A stretch of 64,000 nt of DNA. Source: Gordonia sp. PP30. Lineage in GTDB: Bacteria; Actinomycetota; Actinomycetes; Mycobacteriales; Mycobacteriaceae. Both the position numbers and the translations under genes were made by a program. The notes under the pieces are model-generated. The model did not search any database. It was not told the origin of the DNA and saw only the letters and a list, made by a program, of their open reading frames with translations. The DNA lies in assembly GCF_023100845.1 (NCBI RefSeq), contig NZ_CP095864.1, positions 1,798,001 through 1,862,000 on the forward strand, read 5' to 3'. The first letter of the stretch is position 1. The number at the start of each line of letters is the position of its first letter. Positions 9,072 to 18,392 of the stretch are shown in pieces.

Positions 9072-9240
9072 GGATGACGTCCCCCGAGACGTACAGGAAG
9101 CATCGTTACATAAACGTTGCCATCGAGCCAACCGGTTACGGCGGGCATCTGCGCTGCTACGTCCCTTGTGTCCGGTTTGTCCTGCGGGTACGCCGGTAAC
9201 GGGATTCCGGTCACAACCCATCGGGGCGTGTCCGGCAGGC

Positions 9241-9283
9241 GATTCGGGCGCGGCCCCACCGAGATGGAAGCCGCGCCCGAATC
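9241..9283. terminator. Hairpin downstream of tRNA-Gly
   Basis: Inverted repeat GATTCGGGCGCGGC (9241-9254) / GCCGCGCCCGAATC (9270-9283), 15-nt loop, just 3' of the minus-strand tRNA-Gly. Confidence 0.7.
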
Positions 9284-9291
9284 GTCACCTG

Positions 9292-9362
9292 AGCGGGTGA
9301 CGGGAATCGAACCCGCGTAGCTAGTTTGGAAGACTAGGGCTCTACCATTGAGCTACACCCGC
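9292..9362 (-). tRNA. tRNA-Gly(TCC)
   Basis: A 71-nt cloverleaf on the minus strand: acceptor GCGGGTG pairing with CACCCGC, D arm GCTC/GAGC, anticodon loop CTTCCAA (anticodon TCC) on stem CTAGT/ACTAG, and T-loop TTCGATT. CCA is not encoded. Confidence 0.93.
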
Positions 9363-9517
9363 GTGCGCGCCGGCGGCCGTCTCCGGCGCACCGTGTGCGA
9401 GCACAGACTCTACGTGACCGCCGTCGCCTTCGGCAAAAGGGCCTCCCGCCCGCACGGTGACGGCCGGGTGATCAGTACTATGGCTGTCTGGTCGCGTCGG
9501 ACGTCGTCGTACACCGC

Positions 9518-9594
9518 CGGGATGTGGCGCAGCTTGGTAGCGCATCCGCTTTGGGAGCGGAGGGTCGCAGGTTCAAATCCTGTCATCCCGACCA
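9518..9594 (+). tRNA. tRNA-Pro(TGG)
   Basis: A 77-nt cloverleaf: acceptor CGGGATG/CATCCCG, anticodon loop TTTGGGA (anticodon TGG) on stem TCCGC/GCGGA, T-loop TTCAAAT, encoded ACCA tail. It lies 47 bp upstream of tig. Confidence 0.93.
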
Positions 9595-9641
9595 CCGTCA
9601 ATCGTGCGAGCACGCAGTAACTAACAAGGAGCACCAACGTC

Positions 9642-10994
9642 GTGAAGAGCACCGTCGAGCAGCTGAGCCCGACCCGAGTCAAGCTGAATGTCGAGGTTCC
9701 GTTCGAGGAGCTGTCCGGCGACTTCGAGCGCGCCTACGCCGCGCTCGCCCAGCAGATCCGCATCCCGGGCTTCCGTCCCGGCAAGGCTCCGGCCAAGATC
9801 ATCGAGGCACGGGTCGGCCGCGAGGCGATCCTCGAGCAGGTCGTGAACGACGCGCTGCCCGCCAAGTACAGTGAGGCGCTCGCCGAGACCGAGACCAACG
9901 CGATCAGCCAGCCGGAGATCGAGCTGGGCGACCTGGTCCACGGCGAGCCGCTCACCTTCACCGCCGTCGTCGACGTGCGCCCGGAGATCACCCTGCCCGC
10001 CTACGACTCGCTGTCGGTCGAGGTCGATCCGATCGAGGTCGCCGACGCCGACGTCGAGGCCGAACTGGACAATCTGCGCCAGCGCTTCGGCACCCTGGCC
10101 GGCGTCGACCGCGGTGCGCAGGAGGGCGACTTCGTCTCGCTCGACCTGTCGGCCACCGTCGACGGTGAGAACGTCGAGGACGCCGCCACCGAGGGCCTGT
10201 CGCACGAGGTCGGCAACGGCGACCTGATCGACGGCCTCGACGAGGCCATCACCGGCCTCAAGTCGGGTGAGTCGACCACCTTCACCACCACGCTCATCGC
10301 CGGCGAGTACGCGGGCAAGGAGGCCGAGGTCACCGCGACCGTGCAGTCGGTCAAGGTCCGCGAGCTGCCGGAACTGGACGAGGACTTCGTGCAGATGGCC
10401 AGCGAGTTCGACACCGTCGACGAGCTGCGCGAGAGCCTGCGCGGCCAGGTCGCCGACACCAAGAAGTACGCCCAGGCCGGCGCCATCCGTGACGCCGTCC
10501 TCGACGCGCTCCTCGAGGCCGTGGAGTTCCCGCTGCCCGAGGCCGTCGTCGACGACGAGGTCGAGGCCACCCAGCACCAGCTGATCCACGCGCTCGGTCA
10601 CGACGACGAGCAGATCGCCCGCTTCCTGGAGGCCCAGGGCAAGACCCGCGAGGAGTGGGACGCCGAGGCCAAGGAGACCGCCGAGAAGTCGGTGCGCACC
10701 CAGCTGCTGCTCGACGCCGTCGCCGACGCCGCCGAGACCGAGGTGGACCAGAGCGAGCTGACCCAGCAGATCATCATGCAGGCCCAGCGCTACGGGATGC
10801 CGCCGCAGGAGTTCATCCAGCAGCTGCAGAACGCCAACCAGATCGGCGCCCTGTACGCCGATGTGCGCCGCAACAAGGCGCTGGCCGAGGTGATCGGCGA
10901 GGTGACCGTGAAGGACACCAACGGCGACGTGATCGACACCGAGACCTTCTTCGGCGCCGCCGAGGCCGACGACGAGGACGGCGACGACGAGTGA
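9642..10994 (+). CDS. tig: Trigger factor (ribosome-associated chaperone)
   Basis: A 450-aa trigger factor that binds the ribosome exit tunnel and shields nascent chains. The ribosome-binding signature GFRPGKAP lies at about residues 44-51. A PPIase (FKBP-like) domain runs around residues 150-240, followed by the helical arm domain and an acidic C-terminal tail (EADDEDGDDE). Start GTG 9642 has AAGGAG upstream. It precedes clpP1-clpP2-clpX, the standard gene order in bacteria. Confidence 0.95.
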   Translation: MKSTVEQLSPTRVKLNVEVPFEELSGDFERAYAALAQQIRIPGFRPGKAPAKIIEARVGREAILEQVVNDALPAKYSEALAETETNAISQPEIELGDLVHGEPLTFTAVVDVRPEITLPAYDSLSVEVDPIEVADADVEAELDNLRQRFGTLAGVDRGAQEGDFVSLDLSATVDGENVEDAATEGLSHEVGNGDLIDGLDEAITGLKSGESTTFTTTLIAGEYAGKEAEVTATVQSVKVRELPELDEDFVQMASEFDTVDELRESLRGQVADTKKYAQAGAIRDAVLDALLEAVEFPLPEAVVDDEVEATQHQLIHALGHDDEQIARFLEAQGKTREEWDAEAKETAEKSVRTQLLLDAVADAAETEVDQSELTQQIIMQAQRYGMPPQEFIQQLQNANQIGALYADVRRNKALAEVIGEVTVKDTNGDVIDTETFFGAAEADDEDGDDE

Positions 10995-11030
10995 TCGTCT
11001 GACCTGCTCGGTCGACACCCCGTAAGACCC

Positions 11031-11066
11031 GCGCGGCCGGGACCGGATCTCCGGTCCCGGCCGCGC
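11031..11066. terminator. Terminator after tig
   Basis: Perfect 16-bp stem GCGCGGCCGGGACCGG / CCGGTCCCGGCCGCGC with an ATCT loop, so tig and clpP1 are probably separate transcripts. Confidence 0.8.
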
Positions 11067-11088
11067 GCATCGGCAGGGCGTCTGGTTC

Positions 11089-11118
11089 CGCTGTCAGCGG
11101 ATTGTTCCGCTGTCAGCG
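11089..11118 (+). promoter_or_regulatory. Two tandem ClgR-type boxes upstream of clpP1
   Basis: CGCTGTCAGCG occurs at 11089-11099 and again at 11108-11118 (19 bp apart). Its complement CGCTGACAGCG fits the actinobacterial ClgR core CGCYNANRGCG, as I remember it from Corynebacterium and Mycobacterium. ClgR activates clpP1P2 under proteolytic and envelope stress. The pair lies 120-149 bp upstream of the clpP1 start, in a plausible activator position. Confidence 0.6.
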
Positions 11119-11237
11119 AATCACCGGGGTGTGCGGAACATCCGGACCCCCGCATTTGATTAATGTCGGTGACAGCTTTCAACCGCGGCTGGGGCCACCA
11201 CGCGATGGCCGCCACACGACAGAGGAGACTTTCCACC

Positions 11238-11843
11238 GTGAGCAACCTGTACACGCCGCCCAGCATGGCCTCGGGTGTCGCCGGCCTGAATCTGACCGAT
11301 TCGGTGTTCGAGCGACTGCTGCGCGAGCGCATCATCTTCCTGGGCACCCAGGTGGACGACGACATCGCCAACCGTCTCTGCGCGCAGATCCTGCTGCTCG
11401 CCGCCGAGGATCCCGAACGGGACATCAACCTGTACATCAACTCGCCGGGCGGCAGCGTCACCGCGGGTATGGCCATCTTCGACACCATGCAGCTGGCGCC
11501 GTGCGACGTCGCCACCTACGCGATGGGCATGGCCGCCTCGATGGGGCAGTTCCTCCTCGCCGCCGGCGCCAAGGGCAAGCGCCACGCGCTCCCGCACGCG
11601 CGTATCATGATGCACCAGCCGTCCGCCGGCATCGGTGGCACCGCGGCCGACATCGCCATTCAGGCCGAGCAGTTCGCGGCCACCAAGAAGGAGATGAACC
11701 GGCTCAACTCCGAGTTCACCGGCCAGCCGCTGGAGAAGATCGAGGCCGACGCCGACCGCGACAAGTGGTTCACCGCCTCGGAGGCGCAGGAATACGGCAT
11801 CGTCGACCACGTGGTGACCAGCGTCGCCCGCACCGGCGCATGA
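11238..11843 (+). CDS. clpP1: ATP-dependent Clp protease proteolytic subunit 1
   Basis: A 201-aa serine peptidase subunit of the hetero-oligomeric ClpP1P2 barrel. The catalytic Ser is in GMAASMGQF, the His in MMHQPSAG, and the Asp in the following region. The motif [15 protein letters not shown] forms the oxyanion strand. I choose GTG 11238 (SNLYTPPS) because AGAGGAG precedes it; the longer frame from 11163 has no such site. It is followed by clpP2, whose frame is already open at the clpP1 stop. Confidence 0.93.
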   Translation: MSNLYTPPSMASGVAGLNLTDSVFERLLRERIIFLGTQVDDDIANRLCAQILLLAAEDPERDINLYINSPGGSVTAGMAIFDTMQLAPCDVATYAMGMAASMGQFLLAAGAKGKRHALPHARIMMHQPSAGIGGTAADIAIQAEQFAATKKEMNRLNSEFTGQPLEKIEADADRDKWFTASEAQEYGIVDHVVTSVARTGA

Positions 11844-11908
11844 TCCCTTCGACGGAGCTCAGGGACCGCCAGGGAACCGCCGCTCACAACGACTTTCACG
11901 GAGACCCC

Positions 11909-12592
11909 ATGTACAGCACTCTTCCGGCCGACGTCCGCGCCGGCATCCCCGATTCGGCGATCGCGCTCAAGCAGATCGAAGCGCGCTACATCCTGCCGTC
12001 GTTCATCGAGAACACCCCCAACGGCCAGCGCCAGTACGACCCGTACGCCAAGCTCTTCGAGGAGCGCATCGTCTTCGTCGGCACGCCGATCGACCAGACC
12101 GTGGCGAACGACGTGATGGCGCAGCTGCTGGTGCTCGAGAGCCAGGACCCCGACCGCGACATCACCATGTACATCAACTCGCCGGGCGGCAGCGTGCACG
12201 ACATGCTCGCCATCTACGACACCATGCAGTACGTGCACTGCGACATCGTCACCGTGTGCCTGGGTGAGGCGGCCTCGGCCGCGGCGATCCTGCTGGCTGG
12301 CGGCACCCCCGGCAAGCGCGCCGCGCTGCCGAACGCGACCATCCTGATCCACCAGCCGCGCACCGGCGGCGCCTACCAGGGCCAGGTGTCCGACCTGGAG
12401 ATCCAGGCCAACGAGATCGAGCGGATCCGCCATCGGCTCGACGAGATCCTGGCCCGGCACACCGGCCAGGACACAGAGAAGATCCGCCGCGACACCGACC
12501 GTGACAACATCCTGACGGCCGAGCAGGCCAAGGACTACGGCATCGTCGACGAGGTCTTCGAGTACCGCAAGAAGTCGGCCCGCAAGTCGTAG
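11909..12592 (+). CDS. clpP2: ATP-dependent Clp protease proteolytic subunit 2
   Basis: A 227-aa second ClpP subunit. The catalytic Ser lies in [11 protein letters not shown] and the His in [24 protein letters not shown] is conserved. The N-terminal extension (about 35 residues before EERIVFVG) is typical of actinobacterial ClpP2. I use ATG 11909 (MYSTLPAD); an alternative ATG 11840 overlapping the clpP1 stop would add 23 residues of poor conservation. Works with ClpP1 and the ClpX or ClpC1 unfoldase. Confidence 0.92.
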   Translation: MYSTLPADVRAGIPDSAIALKQIEARYILPSFIENTPNGQRQYDPYAKLFEERIVFVGTPIDQTVANDVMAQLLVLESQDPDRDITMYINSPGGSVHDMLAIYDTMQYVHCDIVTVCLGEAASAAAILLAGGTPGKRAALPNATILIHQPRTGGAYQGQVSDLEIQANEIERIRHRLDEILARHTGQDTEKIRRDTDRDNILTAEQAKDYGIVDEVFEYRKKSARKS

Positions 12593-12773
12593 CGGGCGGC
12601 CGCCGACACGCCGGGTCTTCGCCCGGGGTGTCGGCGACCGGAGCGCCGTAGGCTCTACAGGCCACGGCACAAGTCCGCGAATCCTCGCCGAGGACGCGGC
12701 GCAGAGCGTGTAGACGAGTTAGTGCGCGGGTACCGTTGAGGTAGCGCAGAGCAGGAAGTTGGTGCAAGGCGAC

Positions 12774-14048
12774 ATGGCACGTATCGGGGACGGCGGCGAC
12801 CTGTTGAAGTGCTCGTTCTGCGGCAAGAGCCAGAAGCAGGTCAAGAAGCTCATCGCCGGTCCCGGGGTGTACATCTGCGACGAGTGCATCGATCTGTGCA
12901 ACGAGATCATCGAGGAAGAGCTCGCCGAGACCAGCGATGTGAAGCTCGACGAGCTCCCGAAGCCGGCCGAGATCCGCGAGTTCCTGGACACCTACGTGGT
13001 CGGTCAGGACACCGCCAAGCGGACGCTCGCGGTCGCGGTCTACAACCACTACAAGCGCATCCAGGCCGGGGAGAAGAAGGAAGCGCGTGGCGGCGAGACC
13101 GTCGAGCTGGCCAAGAGCAACATCCTGATGCTCGGTCCCACAGGCTGCGGCAAGACCTACCTGGCGCAGACCCTCGCCAAGATGCTGAACGTGCCGTTCG
13201 CGATCGCCGACGCCACCGCGCTCACCGAGGCCGGCTACGTGGGCGAGGACGTCGAGAACATCCTGCTGAAGCTGATCCAGGCCGCCGACTACGACGTCAA
13301 GCGCGCCGAGACCGGCATCATCTACATCGACGAGGTCGACAAGGTCGCGCGCAAGAGCGAGAACCCGTCGATCACCCGCGACGTGTCCGGTGAGGGCGTG
13401 CAGCAGGCGCTGCTGAAGATCCTCGAGGGCACGCAGGCGTCGGTCCCGCCGCAGGGCGGCCGCAAGCATCCGCACCAGGAGTTCATCCAGATCGACACGA
13501 CGAACGTGCTGTTCATCGTGGCCGGTGCCTTCGCCGGGCTGGAGAAGATCGTGTCCGAGCGGATCGGTAAGCGCGGTATCGGTTTCGGCAACGAGGTGAC
13601 GAGCAAGAACGAGGTCGACACCACCGACCACTTCGCCGACGTCATGCCGGAGGACCTGATCAAGTTCGGTCTGATCCCGGAGTTCATCGGCCGCCTGCCG
13701 ATGATCGCCTCGGTGACCAACCTCGACAAGGACGCCCTGGTCTCGATCCTGTCCGATCCGAAGAACGCGCTGGTGAAGCAGTACCGCAAGCTCTTCGACA
13801 TGGACAACGTGGAACTCGAGTTCACCGATGACGCGCTGGAGGCGGTCGCCGATCAGGCGATTCACCGCGGCACCGGCGCCCGCGGCCTCCGCGCGATCAT
13901 GGAGGAGGTGCTGCTGCCCGTCATGTACGACATCCCCAGCCGCACCGACGTGGCCAAGGTGGTCGTGACCGCGGAGACGGTCAACGACAACGTGCTCCCG
14001 ACGATCGTGCCCCGCAAGAAGCGCGAGCCCCGCGAGAAGTCGGCCTGA
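12774..14048 (+). CDS. clpX: ClpX unfoldase, ATPase subunit of Clp protease
   Basis: A 424-aa AAA+ unfoldase. The N-terminal C4 zinc domain (CSFC and CDEC, about residues 14-40) binds adaptors and substrates. Walker A is GPTGCGKT (about 120), Walker [10 protein letters not shown], and sensor regions follow. ClpP-docking IGF-type loop: [11 protein letters not shown] 12774 gives the conserved [16 protein letters not shown] start; GTG 12759 is possible. The gene is separated from clpP2 by 181 bp, room for its own promoter. Confidence 0.94.
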   Translation: MARIGDGGDLLKCSFCGKSQKQVKKLIAGPGVYICDECIDLCNEIIEEELAETSDVKLDELPKPAEIREFLDTYVVGQDTAKRTLAVAVYNHYKRIQAGEKKEARGGETVELAKSNILMLGPTGCGKTYLAQTLAKMLNVPFAIADATALTEAGYVGEDVENILLKLIQAADYDVKRAETGIIYIDEVDKVARKSENPSITRDVSGEGVQQALLKILEGTQASVPPQGGRKHPHQEFIQIDTTNVLFIVAGAFAGLEKIVSERIGKRGIGFGNEVTSKNEVDTTDHFADVMPEDLIKFGLIPEFIGRLPMIASVTNLDKDALVSILSDPKNALVKQYRKLFDMDNVELEFTDDALEAVADQAIHRGTGARGLRAIMEEVLLPVMYDIPSRTDVAKVVVTAETVNDNVLPTIVPRKKREPREKSA

Positions 14049-14056
14049 TCCGTCTC

Positions 14057-14102
14057 GAGACCGCACGGTTTACGGTCGCTGACCGGAAGACCGTGCGGTC
14101 TC
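14057..14102. terminator. Terminator after clpX
   Basis: Inverted repeat GAGACCGCACGGT / ACCGTGCGGTCTC separated by about 20 nt, directly downstream of clpX. Confidence 0.7.
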
Positions 14103-14181
14103 GTGCATCCCCGTCCGTGTCCCGCTGGCCGTGCACTTCTCATGCTGGTCGAGCGGAGTCGAGACCACCCGTTCTCGCAGG

Positions 14182-14814
14182 TCAGCGGAGCCGTGTCGCC
14201 CGCACGACGACGTCGTGTAGCTCTCGCTCGTGCCCGGCACTGTCGGTGATGGTCCGCGACGTCTCGAGCGCCGTGTCGATCCGCCACTCGTCGGGAGGGA
14301 GCAGGGCGACGATCTGACCGGCCGTGGCCGTGGTCTCCTCCGGTGGCTCGGTGTCGTCGTGGCCGGTGTGGTCGTGGTCGCCGCGGTGGAGATGGCCGAC
14401 GATGAGCAGCGTGCCGCCCGGCGCCACCCAACCCGCCAGCCTTCGATAGAAGTCGAGGTGACTGCCGGGCGGGTGGGCGTAGAACGTCGTCACCAGGCCG
14501 GCCGGTGCGGCCGGTGCCCAGGTGCTGAGATCGGCGTGGAGCCAGTCGATCTCGACGTGCGCGTCGGCGGCGCGGCGGCGTGCGAGGGCGAGAGCGCTCG
14601 GCGAGACGTCGATCCCGGTCACCTGCCAGCCGCGTTCGGCGAGCGCGATCGCTTCGCGGCCCCCGCCGCAGCCGGCATCGATGGCGGTGCCGGGTGTCAG
14701 CCCCGCCGTCTCGGTGGCGAGGTACGGATGTACGGAGGTCGCCTCCGGGCAGGTGCCGTCGGCCCACATGTCCTCCCAGCGGGCGGCGTCGTCCGTGGCG
14801 TGCGCGTGACTCAT
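14182..14814 (-). CDS. SAM-dependent methyltransferase
   Basis: A 210-aa class I methyltransferase. Motif I is AIDAGCGGGREAI (about residue 45); the acidic residue after strand 2 is in GIDVSPSAL and the post-I motif is HADLST. A His/Asp-rich stretch (HLHRGDHDHTGHDDTE, about residues 140-160) could bind metal. Its ATG overlaps the stop of the upstream flavoprotein gene (ATGA), so they form an operon. The gene pair resembles common TehB-like methyltransferase/thioredoxin-reductase-like modules. The substrate is unknown. Confidence 0.8.
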   Translation of the reverse strand: MSHAHATDDAARWEDMWADGTCPEATSVHPYLATETAGLTPGTAIDAGCGGGREAIALAERGWQVTGIDVSPSALALARRRAADAHVEIDWLHADLSTWAPAAPAGLVTTFYAHPPGSHLDFYRRLAGWVAPGGTLLIVGHLHRGDHDHTGHDDTEPPEETTATAGQIVALLPPDEWRIDTALETSRTITDSAGHERELHDVVVRATRLR

Positions 14815-15788
14815 CGCCGCACCGGCTCCCGCGGCGGCGCGACCGGCCGGCCCGCATCGGTGAAGATCAGGTCCATGTTGAGCCGGGCCGCGACGAAGAC
14901 GCCGTCGGCGGCTGAACTGGTGACCTGAGCCATCTGGTCGCGGATGTTGCCCGCGGCCCACAGGCCCGGTACGCCGGTGCGGCCGTCGGAGTCCGCCGCG
15001 AGGTACGTGCCGAACTCGTTCTCTTCGACGGAGACGCCGAACCCGGCCAGGATCCCGGTGTTCGCGTGGATCCGGGAGTGCACGGCGATCGCGTCGAGGT
15101 CGACGGCGGAACCTCCGACGAGCCGGACCCCGGCGAGAGCGCCGTCCGGGTCGTCGAATACCTCCTCGACCAGGCCGGTGCGAACCTGGACCCCGACGCG
15201 GTCGAGGGTGGCGAGGTCGTCGCTGGAGAAGTCGACGCCGTTGGCGAGAAGCACGACGTCGTCGCTCCACTGGTGGAACATCAGCGCCTGCATCCAGGAC
15301 AGCGGTCCGGTCGCGAGGATCCCGATGCGCTTGTCTCGGGCCTCCCAGCCGTGGCAGTACGGGCAGTGCAGGATCGCGGTGCCCCAGTGCCGGTGCAGGC
15401 CGGGAATGCTCGGGAGGTCGTCGCGGACGCCGGTGGCGACGAGGACGGTGCGGCTGCGGAGGGTCGTGCCGTCGTCGAGCGCGATGGTGAAGCCGTCGTC
15501 GTCGCGGGTGATCCTGTCCACCTGGCCGTCGACGAGGCGTCCGCCGTACCCGGTGACCTCGGCGCGGCCGCGCGCGACGTATTCGGCGGGGGAGATGCCC
15601 TCGGCGGCGATCAGGCCGTGGATCCCGGCGGCCGGAGCGTTGCGCGGGGCGCCGCCGTCGATCACGGTGACGCGCCGCCGGGCGCGCGCCAGCGTCAGTC
15701 CGGCGCTGAGTCCGGCCGCGCCCGCGCCGATGACGATCACCTCGTCGCGGTCGGTGCCGGTCGTGTCCTGCTCTGAATGTCTGGTCAT
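14811..15788 (-). CDS. Thioredoxin-reductase-like FAD oxidoreductase
   Basis: A 325-aa NAD(P)/FAD-dependent oxidoreductase. The N-terminal FAD-binding motif is VIVIGAGAAGLSAG; the NAD-binding part is degraded to IGILATGPLSW. CPYCHGWE (about residue 145) provides a CxxC pair as in thioredoxin-reductase-like proteins. The C-terminal FAD motif is GLWAAGNIRD. A real thioredoxin partner is not adjacent, so it may reduce another acceptor. It is divergent from the XRE-cupin gene over a 58-bp region with overlapping inverted repeats, and is probably controlled by that regulator. Confidence 0.85.
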   Translation of the reverse strand: MTRHSEQDTTGTDRDEVIVIGAGAAGLSAGLTLARARRRVTVIDGGAPRNAPAAGIHGLIAAEGISPAEYVARGRAEVTGYGGRLVDGQVDRITRDDDGFTIALDDGTTLRSRTVLVATGVRDDLPSIPGLHRHWGTAILHCPYCHGWEARDKRIGILATGPLSWMQALMFHQWSDDVVLLANGVDFSSDDLATLDRVGVQVRTGLVEEVFDDPDGALAGVRLVGGSAVDLDAIAVHSRIHANTGILAGFGVSVEENEFGTYLAADSDGRTGVPGLWAAGNIRDQMAQVTSSAADGVFVAARLNMDLIFTDAGRPVAPPREPVRR

Positions 15789-15820
15789 GCCGACGATGGT
15801 GCGGCACCGTCGGCCGTACT

Positions 15821-15845
15821 GGCAAAGATTGTTGCCGAACGGCAA
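15821..15845. promoter_or_regulatory. Overlapping operator-like inverted repeats
   Basis: Between the divergent flavoprotein and XRE-cupin genes: GGCAA-N6-TTGCC (15821-15836) overlaps the perfect repeat TTGCCGAACGGCAA (15832-15845), ending 1 bp before the regulator ATG. This is a plausible binding site for the adjacent HTH-cupin protein and would give autoregulation. Confidence 0.55.
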
Positions 15846-15846
15846 A

Positions 15847-16434
15847 ATGGAAGTCGTGAACGACGATGAGACGCTCGATGCCGTCGGGGCCCGGCTGAAG
15901 CAATTGCGCAGTCGGCGCGACGTGACCCTGACCGACCTGGCCGAGCAGACCGGCATCTCGGCGAGCACGCTGTCGCGCCTGGAATCGGGATTGCGGCGGC
16001 CGACGCTGGAACAACTGTTGCCGCTGGCCCGGGTATACGGCGTGACGCTGGACGAGCTGGTCGACGCGCCGCCCACCGGCGATCCGCGGGTGAGTATCCG
16101 GCCGGTCGTGGACGAGTGCGGCCGCGTGGTGCTGCCGCTGAGCCGGCGGCCGGGCGGGATCCAGGCGTACAAGCTGGTGATCCCCGCGGTCGACGACGAC
16201 GTCGACCATCCCGAGTTGCGGGTGCACGAGGGCTACGACTGGGTGTACGTGCTGAACGGGACCCTGCGGCTGGTCCTGGGCGAGCACGACCTGCTGCTCA
16301 AACCCGGCGAGGTCGCCGAATTCGACTGCCGGACTCCGCACTGGTTCGGTGCGACGTCCGCCGGCCCGGTCGAGTGTCTGGCGCTGGTCGGCAAGCAGGG
16401 GGAACGCGCCCACGTCCGGGCTCGGCCCGCCTGA
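15847..16434 (+). CDS. XRE-family regulator with C-terminal cupin
   Basis: A 195-aa transcription factor. The HTH (about residues 12-65) contains [22 protein letters not shown]. The C-terminal cupin domain (about 110-185) contains [19 protein letters not shown] and [11 protein letters not shown] and probably senses a small ligand or metal. ATG 15847 is chosen; GTG 15856 is an alternative. It is divergent from the flavoprotein/methyltransferase pair, its likely target. No recognisable effector. Confidence 0.88.
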   Translation: MEVVNDDETLDAVGARLKQLRSRRDVTLTDLAEQTGISASTLSRLESGLRRPTLEQLLPLARVYGVTLDELVDAPPTGDPRVSIRPVVDECGRVVLPLSRRPGGIQAYKLVIPAVDDDVDHPELRVHEGYDWVYVLNGTLRLVLGEHDLLLKPGEVAEFDCRTPHWFGATSAGPVECLALVGKQGERAHVRARPA

Positions 16435-16495
16435 TCGCGGGCGGCCCGCGCCGCGACCCCCTTGTGTCCTCCGTTCGGAGGACTACCGTGGAGAC

Positions 16496-17128
16496 ATGGC
16501 TACTCGGAATGCTCTCCGGTCCCTGTCCGCAGTTCTGGCCGCGGGGGTGATGGCCGTGTCGCTCGCGGCGTGCGGCAGTTCGGACAAGAGCGACTCCGAC
16601 ACCCTGCACGTCCCGATCAAGGACGCGAGCGGCGCCGAGATCGCCACCGCGGAGATCGAGTTCGAGCACGGCTACGCGACCGTCGAGGTCAAGACCACGG
16701 AGCCGGGCAAACTGACGCCGGGCTTCCACGGTCTGCACGTCCACGCGGTCGGCAAGTGCGAGCCGAACTCGCAGGCGCCGGGCGGCGGTGAGACCGGGAA
16801 CTTCCTGTCCGCGGGCGGCCACTTCCAGGCGCCCGGGCACACGGGACACCCGATGAGCGGCGACCTGTCGTCGCTGCAGGTCCGCAACGACGGATCGGCG
16901 CTGCTGGAGACGACGACCAACGGCTTCACCCGCGCCGACCTGCTGGCCGGTGCCGGGACCGCGATCATCATTCATTCCGGCCCCGACAACTTCGGCAACA
17001 TCCCCGCCGACCGGTACAAGCAGAACGACGGGACGCCGGGTCCCGACGAGAAGACGATGATGACCGGTGACGCCGGCAGCCGCGTGGCCTGCGGTGTGAT
17101 CTCGCCCGGCGGCGGCAAGGCCGCCTGA
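16496..17128 (+). CDS. sodC: Cu/Zn superoxide dismutase, lipoprotein
   Basis: A 210-aa extracytoplasmic superoxide dismutase. Signal sequence with lipobox LAAC (Cys at about residue 24). Metal ligands and signature: [10 protein letters not shown], then GGHFQ and GHPMSGD, with a late Cys (VACGV) for the intramolecular disulfide. Length matches mycobacterial SodC (about 210-240 aa). It protects the cell surface from superoxide. Start ATG 16496. Confidence 0.93.
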   Translation: MATRNALRSLSAVLAAGVMAVSLAACGSSDKSDSDTLHVPIKDASGAEIATAEIEFEHGYATVEVKTTEPGKLTPGFHGLHVHAVGKCEPNSQAPGGGETGNFLSAGGHFQAPGHTGHPMSGDLSSLQVRNDGSALLETTTNGFTRADLLAGAGTAIIIHSGPDNFGNIPADRYKQNDGTPGPDEKTMMTGDAGSRVACGVISPGGGKAA

Positions 17129-17189
17129 TCGCCAGCGGACCGGGCGCCGGTTCCCCAAGCGGCCATATTTGTCGGTGCCGACCGACACA

Positions 17190-17798
17190 ATGGTGGCCAT
17201 GACGCACAGACACCTCAATCTCGCCGGCATCGTTCTCGCGGGTGGTCGTTCCCGCCGGATGGGCCGGGACAAGGCCTCGATGGACTGGGACGGGCGGCCC
17301 CTGTTGAGCACCGTGGTCGACGTCGTCGCCCAGCGCTGTGACCCGGTCCTGGTGACCGCGGCCCAGACCTCGCAGGCGTACGTCGAACTCGGGCAGGCCG
17401 ACGGCCTCACCTGGATCACCACCGAGGAGATCGGTACGGGTCCGCTCGGCGGTCTGGTGGTCGCGCTCGAAGCGGCCGAGGCGGCGGGCTCGCCCGCGGC
17501 CTTCGTCTGCGCCACCGACATGCCGCTCATCGAGCCCGAACTGATCGACGAACTCCTGCGGGGCCTCACGGTGTCCACCGACGCGGTGATCGCGTACGAC
17601 AGCGAGCGAGCGCATCCGATGGCGGGCATCTACCGCACCCGGGTCGCTCCGCGTCTCGCCGAACTGCTGGCCACGGGGGAGCAGCGGATGACCGCGGCGC
17701 TCGACGCGATCGTCACCCACCGGGTCACCGTCAGCAACCCGGACTGGCTCACCAACGTCGACGCCCCCGAGGACGTCCATCGGCTCCGCACCGCGTAG
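17190..17798 (+). CDS. mobA: Molybdenum cofactor guanylyltransferase-like
   Basis: A 202-aa nucleotidyltransferase. The signature LAGGRSRRMGRDKA (about residues 22-35) binds the nucleotide; TDMPLIEPELI holds the metal-binding Asp. It probably transfers GMP to molybdenum cofactor (MobA). Other Mo-cofactor genes are absent from the window. Two ATGs (17190, 17199) are both possible; neither has a clear ribosome binding site. Confidence 0.82.
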   Translation: MVAMTHRHLNLAGIVLAGGRSRRMGRDKASMDWDGRPLLSTVVDVVAQRCDPVLVTAAQTSQAYVELGQADGLTWITTEEIGTGPLGGLVVALEAAEAAGSPAAFVCATDMPLIEPELIDELLRGLTVSTDAVIAYDSERAHPMAGIYRTRVAPRLAELLATGEQRMTAALDAIVTHRVTVSNPDWLTNVDAPEDVHRLRTA

Positions 17799-17920
17799 GC
17801 CGGGCGGCGGCCGACGAGCACATCCGACCGCGGCTCACCGGTGGGTAATGTAACGCCGGAAGCGTGATGAATGACACATTCGGTACAGCACTCACGCTGT
17901 ACTGCCGTCAGGAGGCCGAA

Positions 17921-18388
17921 ATGAAGATCACTACTCGTGCGCGGGTCATGGCATTGGCGGGAGCGGCGGGAGGCGCTGTCGCCGGGATGGCGGGGACCGT
18001 GGCCGCCGGAACCGCGGAGGCCGCGCCGGTCGGCGTCCAGCAGTTCCCGGCGAACGGCATCACCGCGGACGGGATCACCGCCTTCGGCACCTATTCGGCG
18101 TCGATCCGCATCGACACCGCCGGTCCGGGGGCCGTGTGGCTCAGCGCCCCGGCCGGCGGACAGTGTCACAGCCCGGCGGTGCAGGACTCGTTCGTGCGCT
18201 TCGACTACACCAACATCAGCAACGGGCGCTCCGGATCGGGGAGTGTGCGCCCCTGCCCCGGTCCGTGGTCCGGCTCGCAGAAGGTCAAGCTGACCCCGGG
18301 GGCGGGCACCGTGATCGGCTCCATCAACATCGTCAGCCGCGGCGGCCCGTGGTCGATCCCGGGCGCCGCGACGTTCAACGTCGGCTGA
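17921..18388 (+). CDS. Secreted protein of unknown function
   Basis: A 155-aa protein with a clear signal peptide (MKITTRARVMALAGAAGG, cleavage likely after AEA). The start ATG 17921 has AGGAGG 6 nt upstream. The mature part is about 120 residues with two cysteines (GQCHS and RPCPG) likely forming a disulfide, and beta-rich composition. No family recognised. It is convergent with the helR-like gene, 4 bp between stops. Confidence 0.75.
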   Translation: MKITTRARVMALAGAAGGAVAGMAGTVAAGTAEAAPVGVQQFPANGITADGITAFGTYSASIRIDTAGPGAVWLSAPAGGQCHSPAVQDSFVRFDYTNISNGRSGSGSVRPCPGPWSGSQKVKLTPGAGTVIGSINIVSRGGPWSIPGAATFNVG

Positions 18389-18392
18389 TCCG

